Shown here piece after piece: positions 9,990 to 20,382 of a DNA stretch of 64,000 nt. Each line of letters starts with the position of its first letter. Within the stretch, counting starts at the first letter, position 1. Origin of the DNA: Nematostella vectensis (Eukaryota; Cnidaria; Anthozoa; Actiniaria; Edwardsiidae); the NCBI RefSeq assembly GCF_932526225.1, contig NC_064043.1, positions 310,001 through 374,000 of the forward strand, written 5' to 3'. Position numbers and translations under genes: made by a program. The notes beneath the pieces were generated by a model that saw nothing but the letters and a program-made list of their open reading frames with translations, searched no databases and was not told the DNA's origin.

Positions 9990-10135
9990 TGTTTCAAGAT
10001 GTGGGTTAACAGTAGATAATCTCACGAGAAGATCAGAGAAAGACAACAACACGAGTGTTTAGCTCTGTAGCCAAGATGGAGGGCTGCATCCGGGACTTTA
10101 TTGTTCTTACCACAAGGAACCCAGATATTGTAACA
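9990..10135 (-). repeat. 5' LTR of the gypsy element
   Basis: 146 bp, same sequence as 5471-5616. As the upstream LTR in element orientation it should hold the promoter, but I see no clear TATA box. AATAAA copy at 10097-10102. Confidence 0.95.
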
Positions 10136-10140
10136 ACCCC
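10136..10140. repeat. Target-site duplication, right copy (LTR element)
   Basis: ACCCC after the CA end of the LTR, followed by satellite sequence continuing as CATCAACAATTTTG. Confidence 0.93.
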
Positions 10141-10260
10141 CATCAACAATTTTGATTTTTTTTTACTTTCCTTTAAAGGGGGAGTGTCATGTTTAAGAGA
10201 TTTGCAATAGCTCTAGAGCCCTGACACAATGAACTTAAGTGAAATTCTAATACTGACTTA
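10136..10260 (+). repeat. Macrosatellite unit 3, right part, truncated
   Basis: Satellite sequence resumes after the LTR element and runs to ACTGACTTAT near 10260. There it jumps straight to GTGAGTTTGC of the next unit. About 800 bp is missing: the last ~450 bp of this unit and first ~350 bp of the next, including the B-box segment. Confidence 0.88.
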
Positions 10261-11907
10261 TGTGAGTTTGCAAAATAAGCTTGCTAGATTTATTGATTAT
10301 ATGTATTCAATTTGTTCCTAGGAAGTTAACAAAAAACACAAAGCAAAGAGTTTGAGGAAGTAAACAAGTATGTGAACTTTAATGTTCTATTTGAAGGGGC
10401 GCATTTTGTACAGGGAAGCATACATAGAATGCTTAACTGGTGGAGAGGGGAGAGGTAACAGTTTATTGAGCATAATGTCAACAATAGCAGGGGGAAGGGA
10501 GGGGCACTCTCTTCATACAATATTGCAGTTGTTACCTATTATTAAATAAGTTTGTAAGATATATTTGTTTATTAAGCAAGGTCTATTTCTGAGACAAGCA
10601 AACTCAAGTAAGAGCTGTTGAAATAACAGGTGAGTGTTAAAAAAAACAATTATCTGATTAGAAAACTAATGTAGATTCCTTTGCACCAAATAAGAACAAA
10701 CTTCATTTTGTTTGTTATTTATGAGGAACGAGATGAGCTCTACAAGGCCATAAATAAATATGTATTGCTCATCTAAATTATACAAGTAAATAATAATATT
10801 AAAAAAGAACTACTGTAAGTATCTAGAGTGGTTTTCATTAACCCGTGAAACAAAGTGTGATAGTTAAACGGTAATAGTTAGTAAAACACAAAAAGAACAA
10901 TAGAATCAGATCACAACAAAGTGTAATACGCTAAAGCGTAGTTCACGGGTTAATGAAGGTTTTGACATTTCAACCTTACATCCACATGAAAGTAATGCCG
11001 AATATCGAGTGCCCTACAGTAAGTGTTTTGCAGTCAAGTTGTCTTCTGTTAGTAGGTAAAAAAATATTCTAAATAATAGTAATCATAGCTATGGTCACCA
11101 CTTACACATATAGAACTTGTAATGAAAAGAAAGAAAAAAATATATATATATATGCAGTCAAACAACAGAATTGCATGATAACCTTGAATATATTGAATAA
11201 AGGACTGCAAAAAACATCTTTTGTACTAGTTGCTTGAATTGACCCTTGGCTATTTTTAGCTGAATTCCCCTCCCCCTCTAAAAAAGAAAATAATAATAAT
11301 AATAGAACAAAACTAAAAAGAAAACAAACACAACAGAGACCCCCACCAACAATTTTGATTTTTTTTACTTTCCTTTAAAAGGGGAGTGTCATGGTTAAGA
11401 GATTTGCAATAGCTCTAGAGCCCTGACACAATGAACTTCAGTGAAATTCTAATACTGACTTATGAGCTTTTGGTACATGTGGGAGACTTTAAACAAAACC
11501 AAAAAAATGACCACAAACTGTCCATTAACATAGTTTTCAATATAATATTGCATATTATTTAATAAGGTATTGACAGCTTTTAAAAAGTTCAACTGTTTGT
11601 AGACACTTAAAAGCCTACAATAAACACTGACTCCAGACATGCGCAGTACTATGCTGCTGCCCCTTTAAAGTAAAATACAGCTTTACTTAGTCAGCGTAGA
11701 CAATATTGCGGATTTTGTCAATATTCTAATATGAAGATGTCAATATTCTCCCCCCTTACGTCTTTATTTCTATTTATTTTATGCTTTTCACATGATACCA
11801 AAACAGCGTCTTTTTTCTTCGCTAATTTGATGTTATGTACACAATAAAAGAGATGCGCCCGTGCGCATGGCGAGTCCCCAAGGGACCCAAGACGCCCAAA
11901 TAGACCT
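10261..11907 (+). repeat. Macrosatellite unit 4, start deleted (type A)
   Basis: Lacks its first ~350 bp because of the deletion at ~10260. The remainder is a normal type A copy. It shares the AAGGCCATAAATAAATA variant (about 10743) with unit 6. Confidence 0.9.
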
Positions 11908-13906
11908 CTATTTTTTGTCATCCACAATCTCGGCGAGCTGTGCGTGGCGTAACCGTATTACAGGCCTGGGATCCTGGTTATTGTCCTCCCCATTAATGCG
12001 CCGGTTGATATAACCTTGCAAGAGTGTTGTACAGCATATTCGCTCGGAAATATCGGTGCTTGGGGCCTTCGGGTTCTTTACAGCCTTCCGTAAAAGCCTT
12101 GTGCTGCCATACCGATTGGGTAATCCGTATGTATGGTTTCCGTTTTGTTCTTCAGACCGGGTTCGATCCCAGGCCAATGGGCTTTTTTTTTAGTTCGTTT
12201 TTTTTTCTTTGTGCTGGACCCCCTTAATCCTTATAGGTTTTGCGCAAAAATAATAAAAAAAGGGAGTTTGCAAAATAAGCTTGCTAGATTTATTGATTAT
12301 ATGTATTCAATTTGTTCCTAGGAAGTTAACAAAAAACACAAAGCAAAGAGTTTGAGGAAGTAAACAAGTATGTGAACTTTAATGTTCTATTTGAAGGGGT
12401 GCATTTTGTACAGGGAAGCATACATAGAATGCTTAACTGGTGGAGAGGGGAGAGGTAAAAGTTTATCGAGCATAATTTCAACAATAGCAGGGGGAAGAGA
12501 GGGGCACTCTCTTCATACAATATTGCAGTTGTTACCTATTATTAAATAAGTGTGTAACATGTCTTTGTTTATTAAGCAAGGTCTATTTCTGAGACAAGCA
12601 AACTCAAGTAAGAGCTGTTGAAATAACAGGTGAGTGTTAAAAAAAAAACAATTATCTGATTAGAAAACTAATGTAGATTCCTTTGCACCAAATAAGAACA
12701 AACTTCATTTTGTTTGTTATTTATGAGGAACGAGATGAGCTCTACAAAGCCATAAAGAAATATGTATTGCTCATCTAAATTATACAAGTAAATAATAATA
12801 TTAAAAAAGAACTACTGTAAGTATCTAGAGTGGTTTTCATTAACCCGTGAAACAAAGTGTGATAGTTAAACGGTAATAGTTAGTAAAACACAAAAAAGTA
12901 CAATAGAATCAGATCACCACAAAGTGTAATACGCTAAAGCGTAGTTCACGGGTTAATGAAGGTTTTGACATTTCAACCTTACATCCACATGAAAGTAATG
13001 CCTAATATCAAGTGCCCTACAGTAAGTGTTTTGCAGTCAAGTTGTTTTCTGTTAGTAGGTAAAAAATTATTCTAAATAATAGTAATCATAGCTATGGTCA
13101 CCACTTACACATATAGCACTTGTAATGAAAAGAAAGAAAAAATATATATATGCAGTCAAACAACAGAATTGCATGATAACCTTGAATATATTGAATAAAG
13201 GACTGCAAAAAAACATCTTTTGTACTAGTTGCTTGAATTGACCCTTGGCTATTTTTAGCTGAATTCCCCTCCCCCTCTAAAAAAGAAAATAATAATAATA
13301 ATAGAACAAAACTAAAAAGAAAACAAACACAGCAGAGACCCCCACCAACAATTTTGATTTTTTTTACTTTCCTTTAAAGGGGGAGTGTCATGGTTAAGAG
13401 ATTTGCAATAGCTCTAGAGCCCTGACACAATGAACTTCAGTGAAATTCTAATACTGACTTATGAGCTTTTGGTACATGTGGGAGACTTTAAACAAAACCA
13501 AAAAAATGACCACAAACTGTCCATTAACATAGTTTTCAATATAATATTGCATATTATTTAATAAGGTATTGACAGCTTTTAAAAAGTTCAACTGTTTGTA
13601 GACACTTAAAAGCCTACAATAAACACTGACTCCAGACATGCGCAGTAATATGCTGCTGCCCCTTTAAAGTAAAATACAGCTTTACTTAGTCAGCGTAGAC
13701 AATATTGCGGATTTTGTCAATATTCTAATATAAAGATGTCAATATTCTCCCCCCTTACGTCTTTATTTCTATTTATTTTATGCTTTTCACATGATACCAA
13801 AACAGCGTCTTTTTTCTTCGCTAATTTGATGTTATGTACACAATAAAAGAGATGCGCCCGTGCGCATGGCGAGTCCCCAAGGGACCCAAGACGCCCAAAT
13901 AGACCT
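11908..13906 (+). repeat. Macrosatellite unit 5 (intermediate type)
   Basis: 1,999 bp. The purine stretch mixes the type A form GGGAGAGG with the type B form TAAAAGTTTATCG, suggesting exchange inside the unit. It also has GGTTGATATAACC near 12003 where other copies have GGTTGGGATAACC. Confidence 0.9.
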
Positions 13907-15910
13907 CTATTTTTTGTCATCCACAATCTCGGCGAGCTGTGCGTGGCGTAACCGTATTACAGGCCTGGGATCCTGGTTATTGTCCTCCCCATTAATGCGC
14001 CGGTTGGGATAACCTTGCAAGAGTGTTGTACAGCATATTCGCTCGGAAATATCGGTGCTTGGGGCCTTCGGGTTCTTTACAGCCTTCCGTAAAAGCCTTG
14101 TGCTGCCATACCGATTGGGTAATCCGTATGTATGGTTTCCGTTTTGTTCTTCAGACCGGGTTCGATCCCAGGCCAATGGGCTTTTTCTGTAGTTCGTTTT
14201 TTTTTTCTTTGTGCTGGACCCCCTTAATCCTGATAGGTTTTGCGCAAAAATAATAAAAAAAAAGTGAGTTTGCAAAATAAGCTTGCTAGATTTATTGATT
14301 ATATGTATTCAATTTGTTCCTAGGAAGTTAACAAAAAACACAAAGCAAAGAGTTTGAGGAAGTAAACAAGTATGTGAACTTTACTGTTCTATTTGAAGGG
14401 GCGCATTTTGTACAGGGAAACATACATAGAATGCTTAACTGGTGGAGAGGGGAGAGGTAACAGTTTATTGAGCATAATGTCAACAATAGCAGGGGGAAGG
14501 GAGGGGCACTCTCTTCATACAATATTGCAGTTGTTACCTATTATTAAATAAGTTTGTAAGATATATTTGTTTATTAAGCAAGGTCTATTTCTGAGACAAG
14601 CAAACTCAAGTAAGAGCTGTTGAAATAACAGGTGAGTGTTAAAAAAAACAATTATCTGATTAGAAAACTAATGTAGATTCCTTTGCACCAAATAAGAACA
14701 AACTTCATTTTGTTTGTTATTTATGAGGAACGAGATGAGCTCTACAAGGCCATAAATAAATATGTATTGCTCATCTAAATTATACAAGTAAATAATAATA
14801 TTAAAAAAGAACTACTGTAAGTATCTAGAGTGGTTTTCATTAACCCGTGAAACAAAGTGTGATAGTTAAACGGTAATAGTTAGTAAAACACAAAAAAGTA
14901 CAATAGAATCAGATCACCACAAAGTGTAATACTCTAAAGCGTAGTTCACGGGTTAATGAAGGTTTTGACATTTCAACCTTACATCCACATGAAAGTAATG
15001 CCGAATATCGAGTGCCCTACAGTAAGTGTTTTGCAGTCAAGTTGTCTTCTGTTAGTAGGTAAAAAAATATTCTAAATAATAGTAATCATAGCTATGGTCA
15101 CCACTTACACATATAGAACTTGTAATGAAAAGAAAGAAAAAAATATATATATATATGCAGTCAAACAACAGAATTGCATGATAACCTTGAATATATTGAA
15201 TAAAGGACTGCAAAAAACATCTTTTGTACTAGTTGCTTGAATTGACCCTTGGCTATTTTTAGCTGAATTCCCCTCCCCCTCTAAAAAAGAAAATAATAAT
15301 AATAATAGAACAAAACTAAAAAGAAAACAAACACAACAGAGACCCCCACCAACAATTTTGATTTTTTTTACTTTCCTTTAAAAGGGGAGTGTCATGGTTA
15401 AGAGATTTGCAATAGCTCTAGAGCCCTGACACAATGAACTTCAGTGAAATTCTAATACTGACTTATGAGCTTTTGGTACATGTGGGAGACTTTAAACAAA
15501 ACCAAAAAAATGACCACAAACTGTCCATTAACATAGTTTTCAATATAATATTGCATATTATTTAATAAGGTATTGACAGCTTTTAAAAAGTTCAACTGTT
15601 TGTAGACACTTAAAAGCCTACAATAAACACTGACTCCAGACATGCGCAGTACTATGCTGCTGCCCCTTTAAAGTAAAATACAGCTTTACTTAGTCAGCGT
15701 AGACAATATTGCGGATTTTGTCAATATTCTAATATGAAGATGTCAATATTCTCCCCCCTTACGTCTTTATTTCTATTTATTTTATGATTTTCACATGATA
15801 CCAAAACAGCGTCTTTTTTCTTCGCTAATTTGATGTCATGTACACAATAAAAGAGATGCGCCCGTGCGCATGGCGAGTCGCCAAGTGACCCAAGACGCCC
15901 AAATAGACCT
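13907..15910 (+). repeat. Macrosatellite unit 6 (type A)
   Basis: 2,004 bp. The T run after the B box is interrupted (CTTTTTCTGTAG near 14180), a variant shared only with unit 9, 11,666 bp away. Its terminal hairpin has the altered GTCGCCAAGTGAC form near 15877, also shared with unit 9. Confidence 0.92.
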
Positions 15911-16815
15911 CTATTTTTTGTCATCCACAATCTCGGCGAGCTGTGCGTGGCGTAACCGTATTACAGGCCTGGGATCCTGGTTATTGTCCTCCCCATCAAT
16001 GCGCGGGTTGGGATAACCTTGCAAGAGTGTTGTACAGCATATTCGCTCGGAAATATCGGTGCTTGGGGCCTTCGGGTTCTTTACAGCCTTCCGTCAAAGC
16101 CTTGTGCTGCCATACCGATTGGGTAATCCGTATGTATGGTTTCCGTTTTGTTCTTCAGACCGGGTTCAATCCCAGGCCAATGGGCTTTTTTTTTTAGTTC
16201 GTTTTTTTTTCTTTGTGCTGGACCCCCTTAATCCTGATAGGTTTTGCGCAAAAATAATAAAAAAGTGAGTTTGCAAAATAAGCTTGCTAGATTTATTGAT
16301 TATATGTATTCAATTTGTTCCTAGGAAGTTAACAAAAAACACAAAGCAAAGAGTTTGAGGAAGTAAACAAGTATGTGAACTTTAATGTTCTATTTGAAGG
16401 GGTGCATTTTGTACAGGGAAGCATATATAGAATGCTTAACTGGTGGAGAGGGGAGAGGTAACAGTTTATTGAGCATAATGTCAACAATAGCAGGGGGAAG
16501 GGAGGGGCACTCTCTTCATACAATATTGCAGTTGTTTCCTATTATTAAATAAGTTTGTAAGATATATTTGTTTATTAAGCAAGGTCTATTTCTGAGACAA
16601 GCAAACTCAAGTAAGAACTGTTGAAATAACAGGTGAGTGTTAAAAAAAAACAATTATCTGATTAGAAAACTAATGTACATTCCTTTGCACCAAATAAGAA
16701 CAAACTTCATTTTGTTTGTTATTTATGAGGAACGAGATGAGCTCTACAAAGCCATAAAGAAATATGTATTGCTCATCTAAATTATACAAGTAAATAATAA
16801 TATTAAAAAAGAACT
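15911..16815 (+). repeat. Macrosatellite unit 7, left part, split by retrozyme array
   Basis: Type A copy with GGTTCAATCCC in the B box (also in unit 10) and the GAAGCATATATAG variant shared with unit 12. It is interrupted after 16815 by the hammerhead array and resumes at 22441. Confidence 0.93.
16802..16815. repeat. Target-site duplication, left copy (retrozyme array)
   Basis: ATTAAAAAAGAACT occurs here and again at 22441-22454, on the two sides of the array. Other units have it once, followed by ACTGTAAG. The last five bases also match the monomer (GAACTTTAGAAG), so the true duplication could be a few bases shorter. Confidence 0.85.
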
Positions 16816-16895
16816 TTAGAAGCACACTAGCATACACACATTGGCACCAGTCGGGCCAAGACGGGACGCTAGCACAGTCTATTACCCGTGCAGTT

Positions 16896-16952
16896 CGGCA
16901 ACCATGGACAGCTGTTTCGTCCTTATTAGGACTCGTCAGCATGGCATAGCCG
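16896..16952 (-). ncRNA. Hammerhead ribozyme, type I (left arm copy 1)
   Basis: Read on the minus strand: helix I outer CGGC/GCCG, internal loop, inner CCATG/CATGG; core CTGACGA; helix II GTCC-TAATAA-GGAC; core GAAA; helix III from the self-complementary ACAGCTGT; then C as the cleavage base. Predicted cut lies 3' of the residue at plus position 16907. All conserved core bases are present. Confidence 0.93.
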
Positions 16953-17250
16953 GTTTGCCTCAGTTAAACTTCATCGGCAAAATAAACTGCAGGGCGACTT
17001 CGACTCGAACGAAGTGCTTTAAACCACAGCTTAGATCCATGTGGGATCTAGAGCTGCGACCGGGCTAGCGTGATGCCAATTGTGCGGATCACGCATGCGA
17101 CCTTTGCTAGTCTAAAACTCCGTCGGATAGCCAAACTATCCTTGCGAGTATGTATACATAAATGTGAACTTTAGAAGCACACTAGCATACACACATTGGC
17201 ACCAGTCGGGCCAAGACGGGACGCTAGCACAGTCTATTACCCGTGCAGTT

Positions 17251-17307
17251 CGGCAACCATGGACAGCTGTTTCGTCCTTATTAGGACTCGTCAGCATGGC
17301 ATAGCCG
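17251..17307 (-). ncRNA. Hammerhead ribozyme (left arm copy 2)
   Basis: Same sequence as the copy at 16896-16952; core intact; predicted cut 3' of the residue at 17262 on the minus strand. Confidence 0.93.
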
Positions 17308-17605
17308 GTTTGCCTCAGTTAAACTTCATCGGCAAAATAAACTGCAGGGCGACTTCGACTCGAACGAAGTGCTTTAAACCACAGCTTAGATCCATGTGGG
17401 ATCTAGAGCTGCGACCGGGCTAGCGTGATGCCAATTGTGCGGATCACGCATGCGACCTTTGCTAGTCTAAAACTCCGTCGGATAGCCAAACTATCCTTGC
17501 GAGTATGTATACATAAATGTGAACTTTAGAAGCACACTAGCATACACACATTGGCACCAGTCGGGCCAAGACGGGACGCTAGCACAGTCTATTACCCGTG
17601 CAGTT

Positions 17606-17662
17606 CGGCAACCATGGACAGCTGTTTCGTCCTTATTAGGACTCGTCAGCATGGCATAGCCG
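17606..17662 (-). ncRNA. Hammerhead ribozyme (left arm copy 3)
   Basis: Core intact; predicted cut 3' of the residue at 17617 on the minus strand. Confidence 0.93.
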
Positions 17663-17960
17663 GTTTGCCTCAGTTAAACTTCATCGGCAAAATAAACTGC
17701 AGGGCGACTTCGACTCGAACGAAGTGCTTTAAACCACAGCTTAGATCCATGTGGGATCTAGAGCTGCGACCGGGCTAGCGTGATGCCAATTGTGCGGATC
17801 ACGCATGCGACCTTTGCTAGTCTAAAACTCCGTCGGATAGCCAAACTATCCTTGCGAGTATGTATACATAAATGTGAACTTTAGAAGCACACTAGCATAC
17901 ACACATTGGCATCAGTCGGGCCAAGACGGGACGCTAGCACAGTCTATTACCCGTGCAGTT

Positions 17961-18017
17961 CGGCAACCATGGACAGCTGTTTCGTCCTTATTAGGACTCG
18001 TCAGCATGGCATAGCCG
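17961..18017 (-). ncRNA. Hammerhead ribozyme (left arm copy 4)
   Basis: Core intact; predicted cut 3' of the residue at 17972 on the minus strand. Its monomer carries the C-to-T change near 17911, outside the ribozyme. Confidence 0.93.
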
Positions 18018-18315
18018 GTTTGCCTCAGTTAAACTTCATCGGCAAAATAAACTGCAGGGCGACTTCGACTCGAACGAAGTGCTTTAAACCACAGCTTAGA
18101 TCCATGTGGGATCTAGAGCTGCGACCGGGCTAGCGTGATGCCAATTGTGCGGATCACGCATGCGACCTTTGCTAGTCTAAAACTCCGTCGGATAGCCAAA
18201 CTATCCTTGCGAGTATGTATACATAAATGTGAACTTTAGAAGCACACTAGCATACACACATTGGCACCAGTCGGGCCAAGACGGGACGCTAGCACAGTCT
18301 ATTACCCGTGCAGTT

Positions 18316-18372
18316 CGGCAACCATGGACAGCTGTTTCGTCCTTATTAGGACTCGTCAGCATGGCATAGCCG
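18316..18372 (-). ncRNA. Hammerhead ribozyme (left arm copy 5, next to palindrome centre)
   Basis: Core intact; predicted cut 3' of the residue at 18327 on the minus strand. It is the mirror partner of 18551-18607 about the centre at 18461.5. Confidence 0.93.
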
Positions 18373-18451
18373 GTTTGCCTCAGTTAAACTTCATCGGCAA
18401 AATAAACTGCAGGGCGACTTCGACTCGAACGAAGTGCTTTAAACCACAGCT

Positions 18452-18471
18452 CTAGATCCCACATGGATCTG
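18452..18471. repeat. Centre of the palindromic array
   Basis: Twenty bases separating AAACCACAGCT (ends 18451) from its inverse AGCTGTGGTTT (starts 18472). The centre is itself the AGATCC/GGATCT hairpin that occurs once in each monomer, so the orientation switch occurred at a natural small palindrome. Confidence 0.9.
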
Positions 18472-18550
18472 AGCTGTGGTTTAAAGCACTTCGTTCGAGT
18501 CGAAGTCGCCCTGCAGTTTATTTTGCCGATGAAGTTTAACTGAGGCAAAC

Positions 18551-18607
18551 CGGCTATGCCATGCTGACGAGTCCTAATAAGGACGAAACAGCTGTCCATG
18601 GTTGCCG
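18551..18607 (+). ncRNA. Hammerhead ribozyme, type I (right arm copy 1)
   Basis: Helix I outer 18551-18554 with 18604-18607 and inner 18559-18563 with 18597-18601; core CTGACGA 18564-18570; helix II 18571-18584 with loop TAATAA; GAAA from 18585; helix III octamer 18588-18595; cleavage base C18596. Helix III gives only three pairs and a two-base loop if folded alone, a form known from animal hammerheads thought to act as dimers. The helix I internal loop and loop II are placed for the usual loop-loop contact. Confidence 0.94.
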
Positions 18608-18708
18608 AACTGCACGGGTAATAGACTGTGCTAGCGTCCCGTCTTGGCCCGACTGGTGCCAATGTGTGTATGCTAGTGTGCTTCTAAAGTTCACATTTAT
18701 GTATACAT

Positions 18709-18904
18709 ACTCGCAAGGATAGTTTGGCTATCCGACGGAGTTTTAGACTAGCAAAGGTCGCATGCGTGATCCGCACAATTGGCATCACGCTAGCCCGGTC
18801 GCAGCTCTAGATCCCACATGGATCTGAGCTGTGGTTTAAAGCACTTCGTTCGAGTCGAAGTCGCCCTGCAGTTTATTTTGCCGATGAAGTTTAACTGAGG
18901 CAAA
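18709..18904 (+). other. Structured part of the 355-nt monomer (reference copy)
   Basis: Five local hairpins follow one another on the ribozyme-sense strand: ACTC/GAGT enclosing GGATAG/CTATCC (18709-18741); GCGTGAT/ATCACGC (18764-18790); AGCTC plus AGATCC with GGATCT plus GAGCT (18803-18830); ACTTCG/CGAAGT (18843-18861); TTTGCC/GGCAAA (18877-18904). So many perfect stems outside the ribozyme suggest a compact, viroid-like RNA. The stems are seen; the overall fold is inferred. Confidence 0.7.
18791..18861 (+). promoter_or_regulatory. Possible internal Pol III A and B boxes in monomer
   Basis: GTTCGAGTC (18848-18856) fits the B-box consensus GWTCRANNC fully, and it forms the seven-base loop of a T-arm-like hairpin CTTCG-TTCGAGT-CGAAG. 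About 57 bp upstream TAGCCCGGTCG (18791-18801) fits the A-box consensus TRGYNNARNNG with one mismatch. Against it, TTTT runs in the monomer (for example 18741-18744 and one shortly after the B box) could stop Pol III. The pair recurs in the complete monomers. Confidence 0.4.
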
Positions 18905-18905
18905 C

Positions 18906-18962
18906 CGGCTATGCCATGCTGACGAGTCCTAATAAGGACGAAACAGCTGTCCATGGTTGCCG
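18906..18962 (+). ncRNA. Hammerhead ribozyme (right arm copy 2)
   Basis: Core intact; predicted cut after C18951, giving a 355-nt monomer from the cut at 18596. Confidence 0.93.
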
Positions 18963-19260
18963 AACTGCACGGGTAATAGACTGTGCTAGCGTCCCGTCTT
19001 GGCCCGACTGGTGCCAATGTGTGTATGCTAGTGTGCTTCTAAAGTTCACATTTATGTATACATACTCGCAAGGATAGTTTGGCTATCCGACGGAGTTTTA
19101 GACTAGCAAAGGTCGCATGCGTGATCCGCACAATTGGCATCACGCTAGCCCGGTCGCAGCTCTAGATCCCACATGGATCTGAGCTGTGGTTTAAAGCACT
19201 TCGTTCGAGTCGAAGTCGCCCTGCAGTTTATTTTGCCGATGAAGTTTAACTGAGGCAAAC

Positions 19261-19317
19261 CGGCTATGCCATGCTGACGAGTCCTAATAAGGACGAAACA
19301 GCTGTCCATGGTTGCCG
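19261..19317 (+). ncRNA. Hammerhead ribozyme (right arm copy 3)
   Basis: Core intact; predicted cut after C19306. Confidence 0.93.
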
Positions 19318-19615
19318 AACTGCACGGGTAATAGACTGTGCTAGCGTCCCGTCTTGGCCCGACTGGTGCCAATGTGTGTATGCTAGTGTGCTTCTAAAGT
19401 TCACATTTATGTATACATACTCGCAAGGATAGTTTGGCTATCCGACGGAGTTTTAGACTAGCAAAGGTCGCATGCGTGATCCGCACAATTGGCATCACGC
19501 TAGCCCGGTCGCAGCTCTAGATCCCACATGGATCTGAGCTGTGGTTTAAAGCACTTCGTTCGAGTCGAAGTCGCCCTGCAGTTTATTTTGCCGATGAAGT
19601 TTAACTGAGGCAAAC

Positions 19616-19672
19616 CGGCTATGCCATGCTGACGAGTCCTAATAAGGACAAAACAGCTGTCCATGGTTGCCG
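19616..19672 (+). ncRNA. Hammerhead ribozyme, probably inactive (right arm copy 4)
   Basis: GGACGAAAC is changed to GGACAAAAC: G to A at 19650, the G12 of hammerhead numbering. G12 is an essential catalytic residue in the family, so this copy should not cut at C19661. A transcript through it would leave a 710-nt dimer between the cuts at 19306 and 20016. Confidence 0.9.
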
Positions 19673-19970
19673 AACTGCACGGGTAATAGACTGTGCTAGC
19701 GTCCCGTCTTGGCCCGACTGGTGCCAATGTGTGTATGCTAGTGTGCTTCTAAAGTTCACATTTATGTATACATACTCGCAAGGATAGTTTGGCTATCCGA
19801 CGGAGTTTTAGACTAGCAAAGGTCGCATGCGTGATCCGCACAATTGGCATCACGCTAGCCCGGTCGCAGCTCTAGATCCCACATGGATCTGAGCTGTGGT
19901 TTAAAGCACTTCGTTCGAGTCGAAGTCGCCCTGCAGTTTATTTTGCCGATGAAGTTTAACTGAGGCAAAC

Positions 19971-20027
19971 CGGCTATGCCATGCTGACGAGTCCTAATAA
20001 GGACGAAACAGCTGTCCATGGTTGCCG
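19971..20027 (+). ncRNA. Hammerhead ribozyme (right arm copy 5)
   Basis: Core intact; predicted cut after C20016. Confidence 0.93.
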
Positions 20028-20325
20028 AACTGCACGGGTAATAGACTGTGCTAGCGTCCCGTCTTGGCCCGACTGGTGCCAATGTGTGTATGCTAGTGTG
20101 CTTCTAAAGTTCACATTTATGTATACATACTCGCAAGGATAGTTTGGCTATCCGACGGAGTTTTAGACTAGCAAAGGTCGCATGCGTGATCCGCACAATT
20201 GGCATCACGCTAGCCCGGTCGCAGCTCTAGATCCCACATGGATCTGAGCTGTGGTTTAAAGCACTTCGTTCGAGTCGAAGTCGCCCTGCAGTTTATTTTG
20301 CCGATGAAGTTTAACTGAGGCAAAC

Positions 20326-20382
20326 CGGCTATGCCATGCTGACGAGTCCTAATAAGGACGAAACAGCTGTCCATGGTTGCCG
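20326..20382 (+). ncRNA. Hammerhead ribozyme (right arm copy 6)
   Basis: Core intact; predicted cut after C20371. Confidence 0.93.

Larger units (their letters stand above)
5471..10135 (-). mobile_element. Complete Ty3/gypsy-type LTR retrotransposon
   Basis: 4,665 bp on the minus strand. It has 146-bp LTRs with TG...CA ends, a 5-bp ACCCC target duplication, a primer-binding site flush against the 5' LTR (9979-9989), one uninterrupted Gag-Pol frame, and a polypurine tract flush against the 3' LTR (5617-5629). The domain order protease, reverse transcriptase, RNase H, integrase is that of Ty3/gypsy elements (Metaviridae). No envelope frame is present. Identical LTRs and an intact frame point to a recent insertion. 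It sits in satellite unit 3. Confidence 0.96.
16816..18451 (-). repeat. Retrozyme array, left arm (5 ribozymes, minus strand)
   Basis: Monomers repeat every 355 bp, landmarks at 16841, 17196, 17551, 17906 and 18261. All four complete hairpin segments here have A (sense strand GGATCTAAGC), unlike most of the right arm. One change, GGCATCAG for GGCACCAG near 17911, marks the fourth copy. Short frames of 75 codons on the plus strand are antisense to the ribozyme and not taken as genes. Confidence 0.95.

Noticed and set aside
16670-16942. 90-codon frames at both outer ends of the array (also 22111-22383)
   Set aside because: They run across the junction of monomer and satellite flank; the second is the mirror image of the first through the palindrome.
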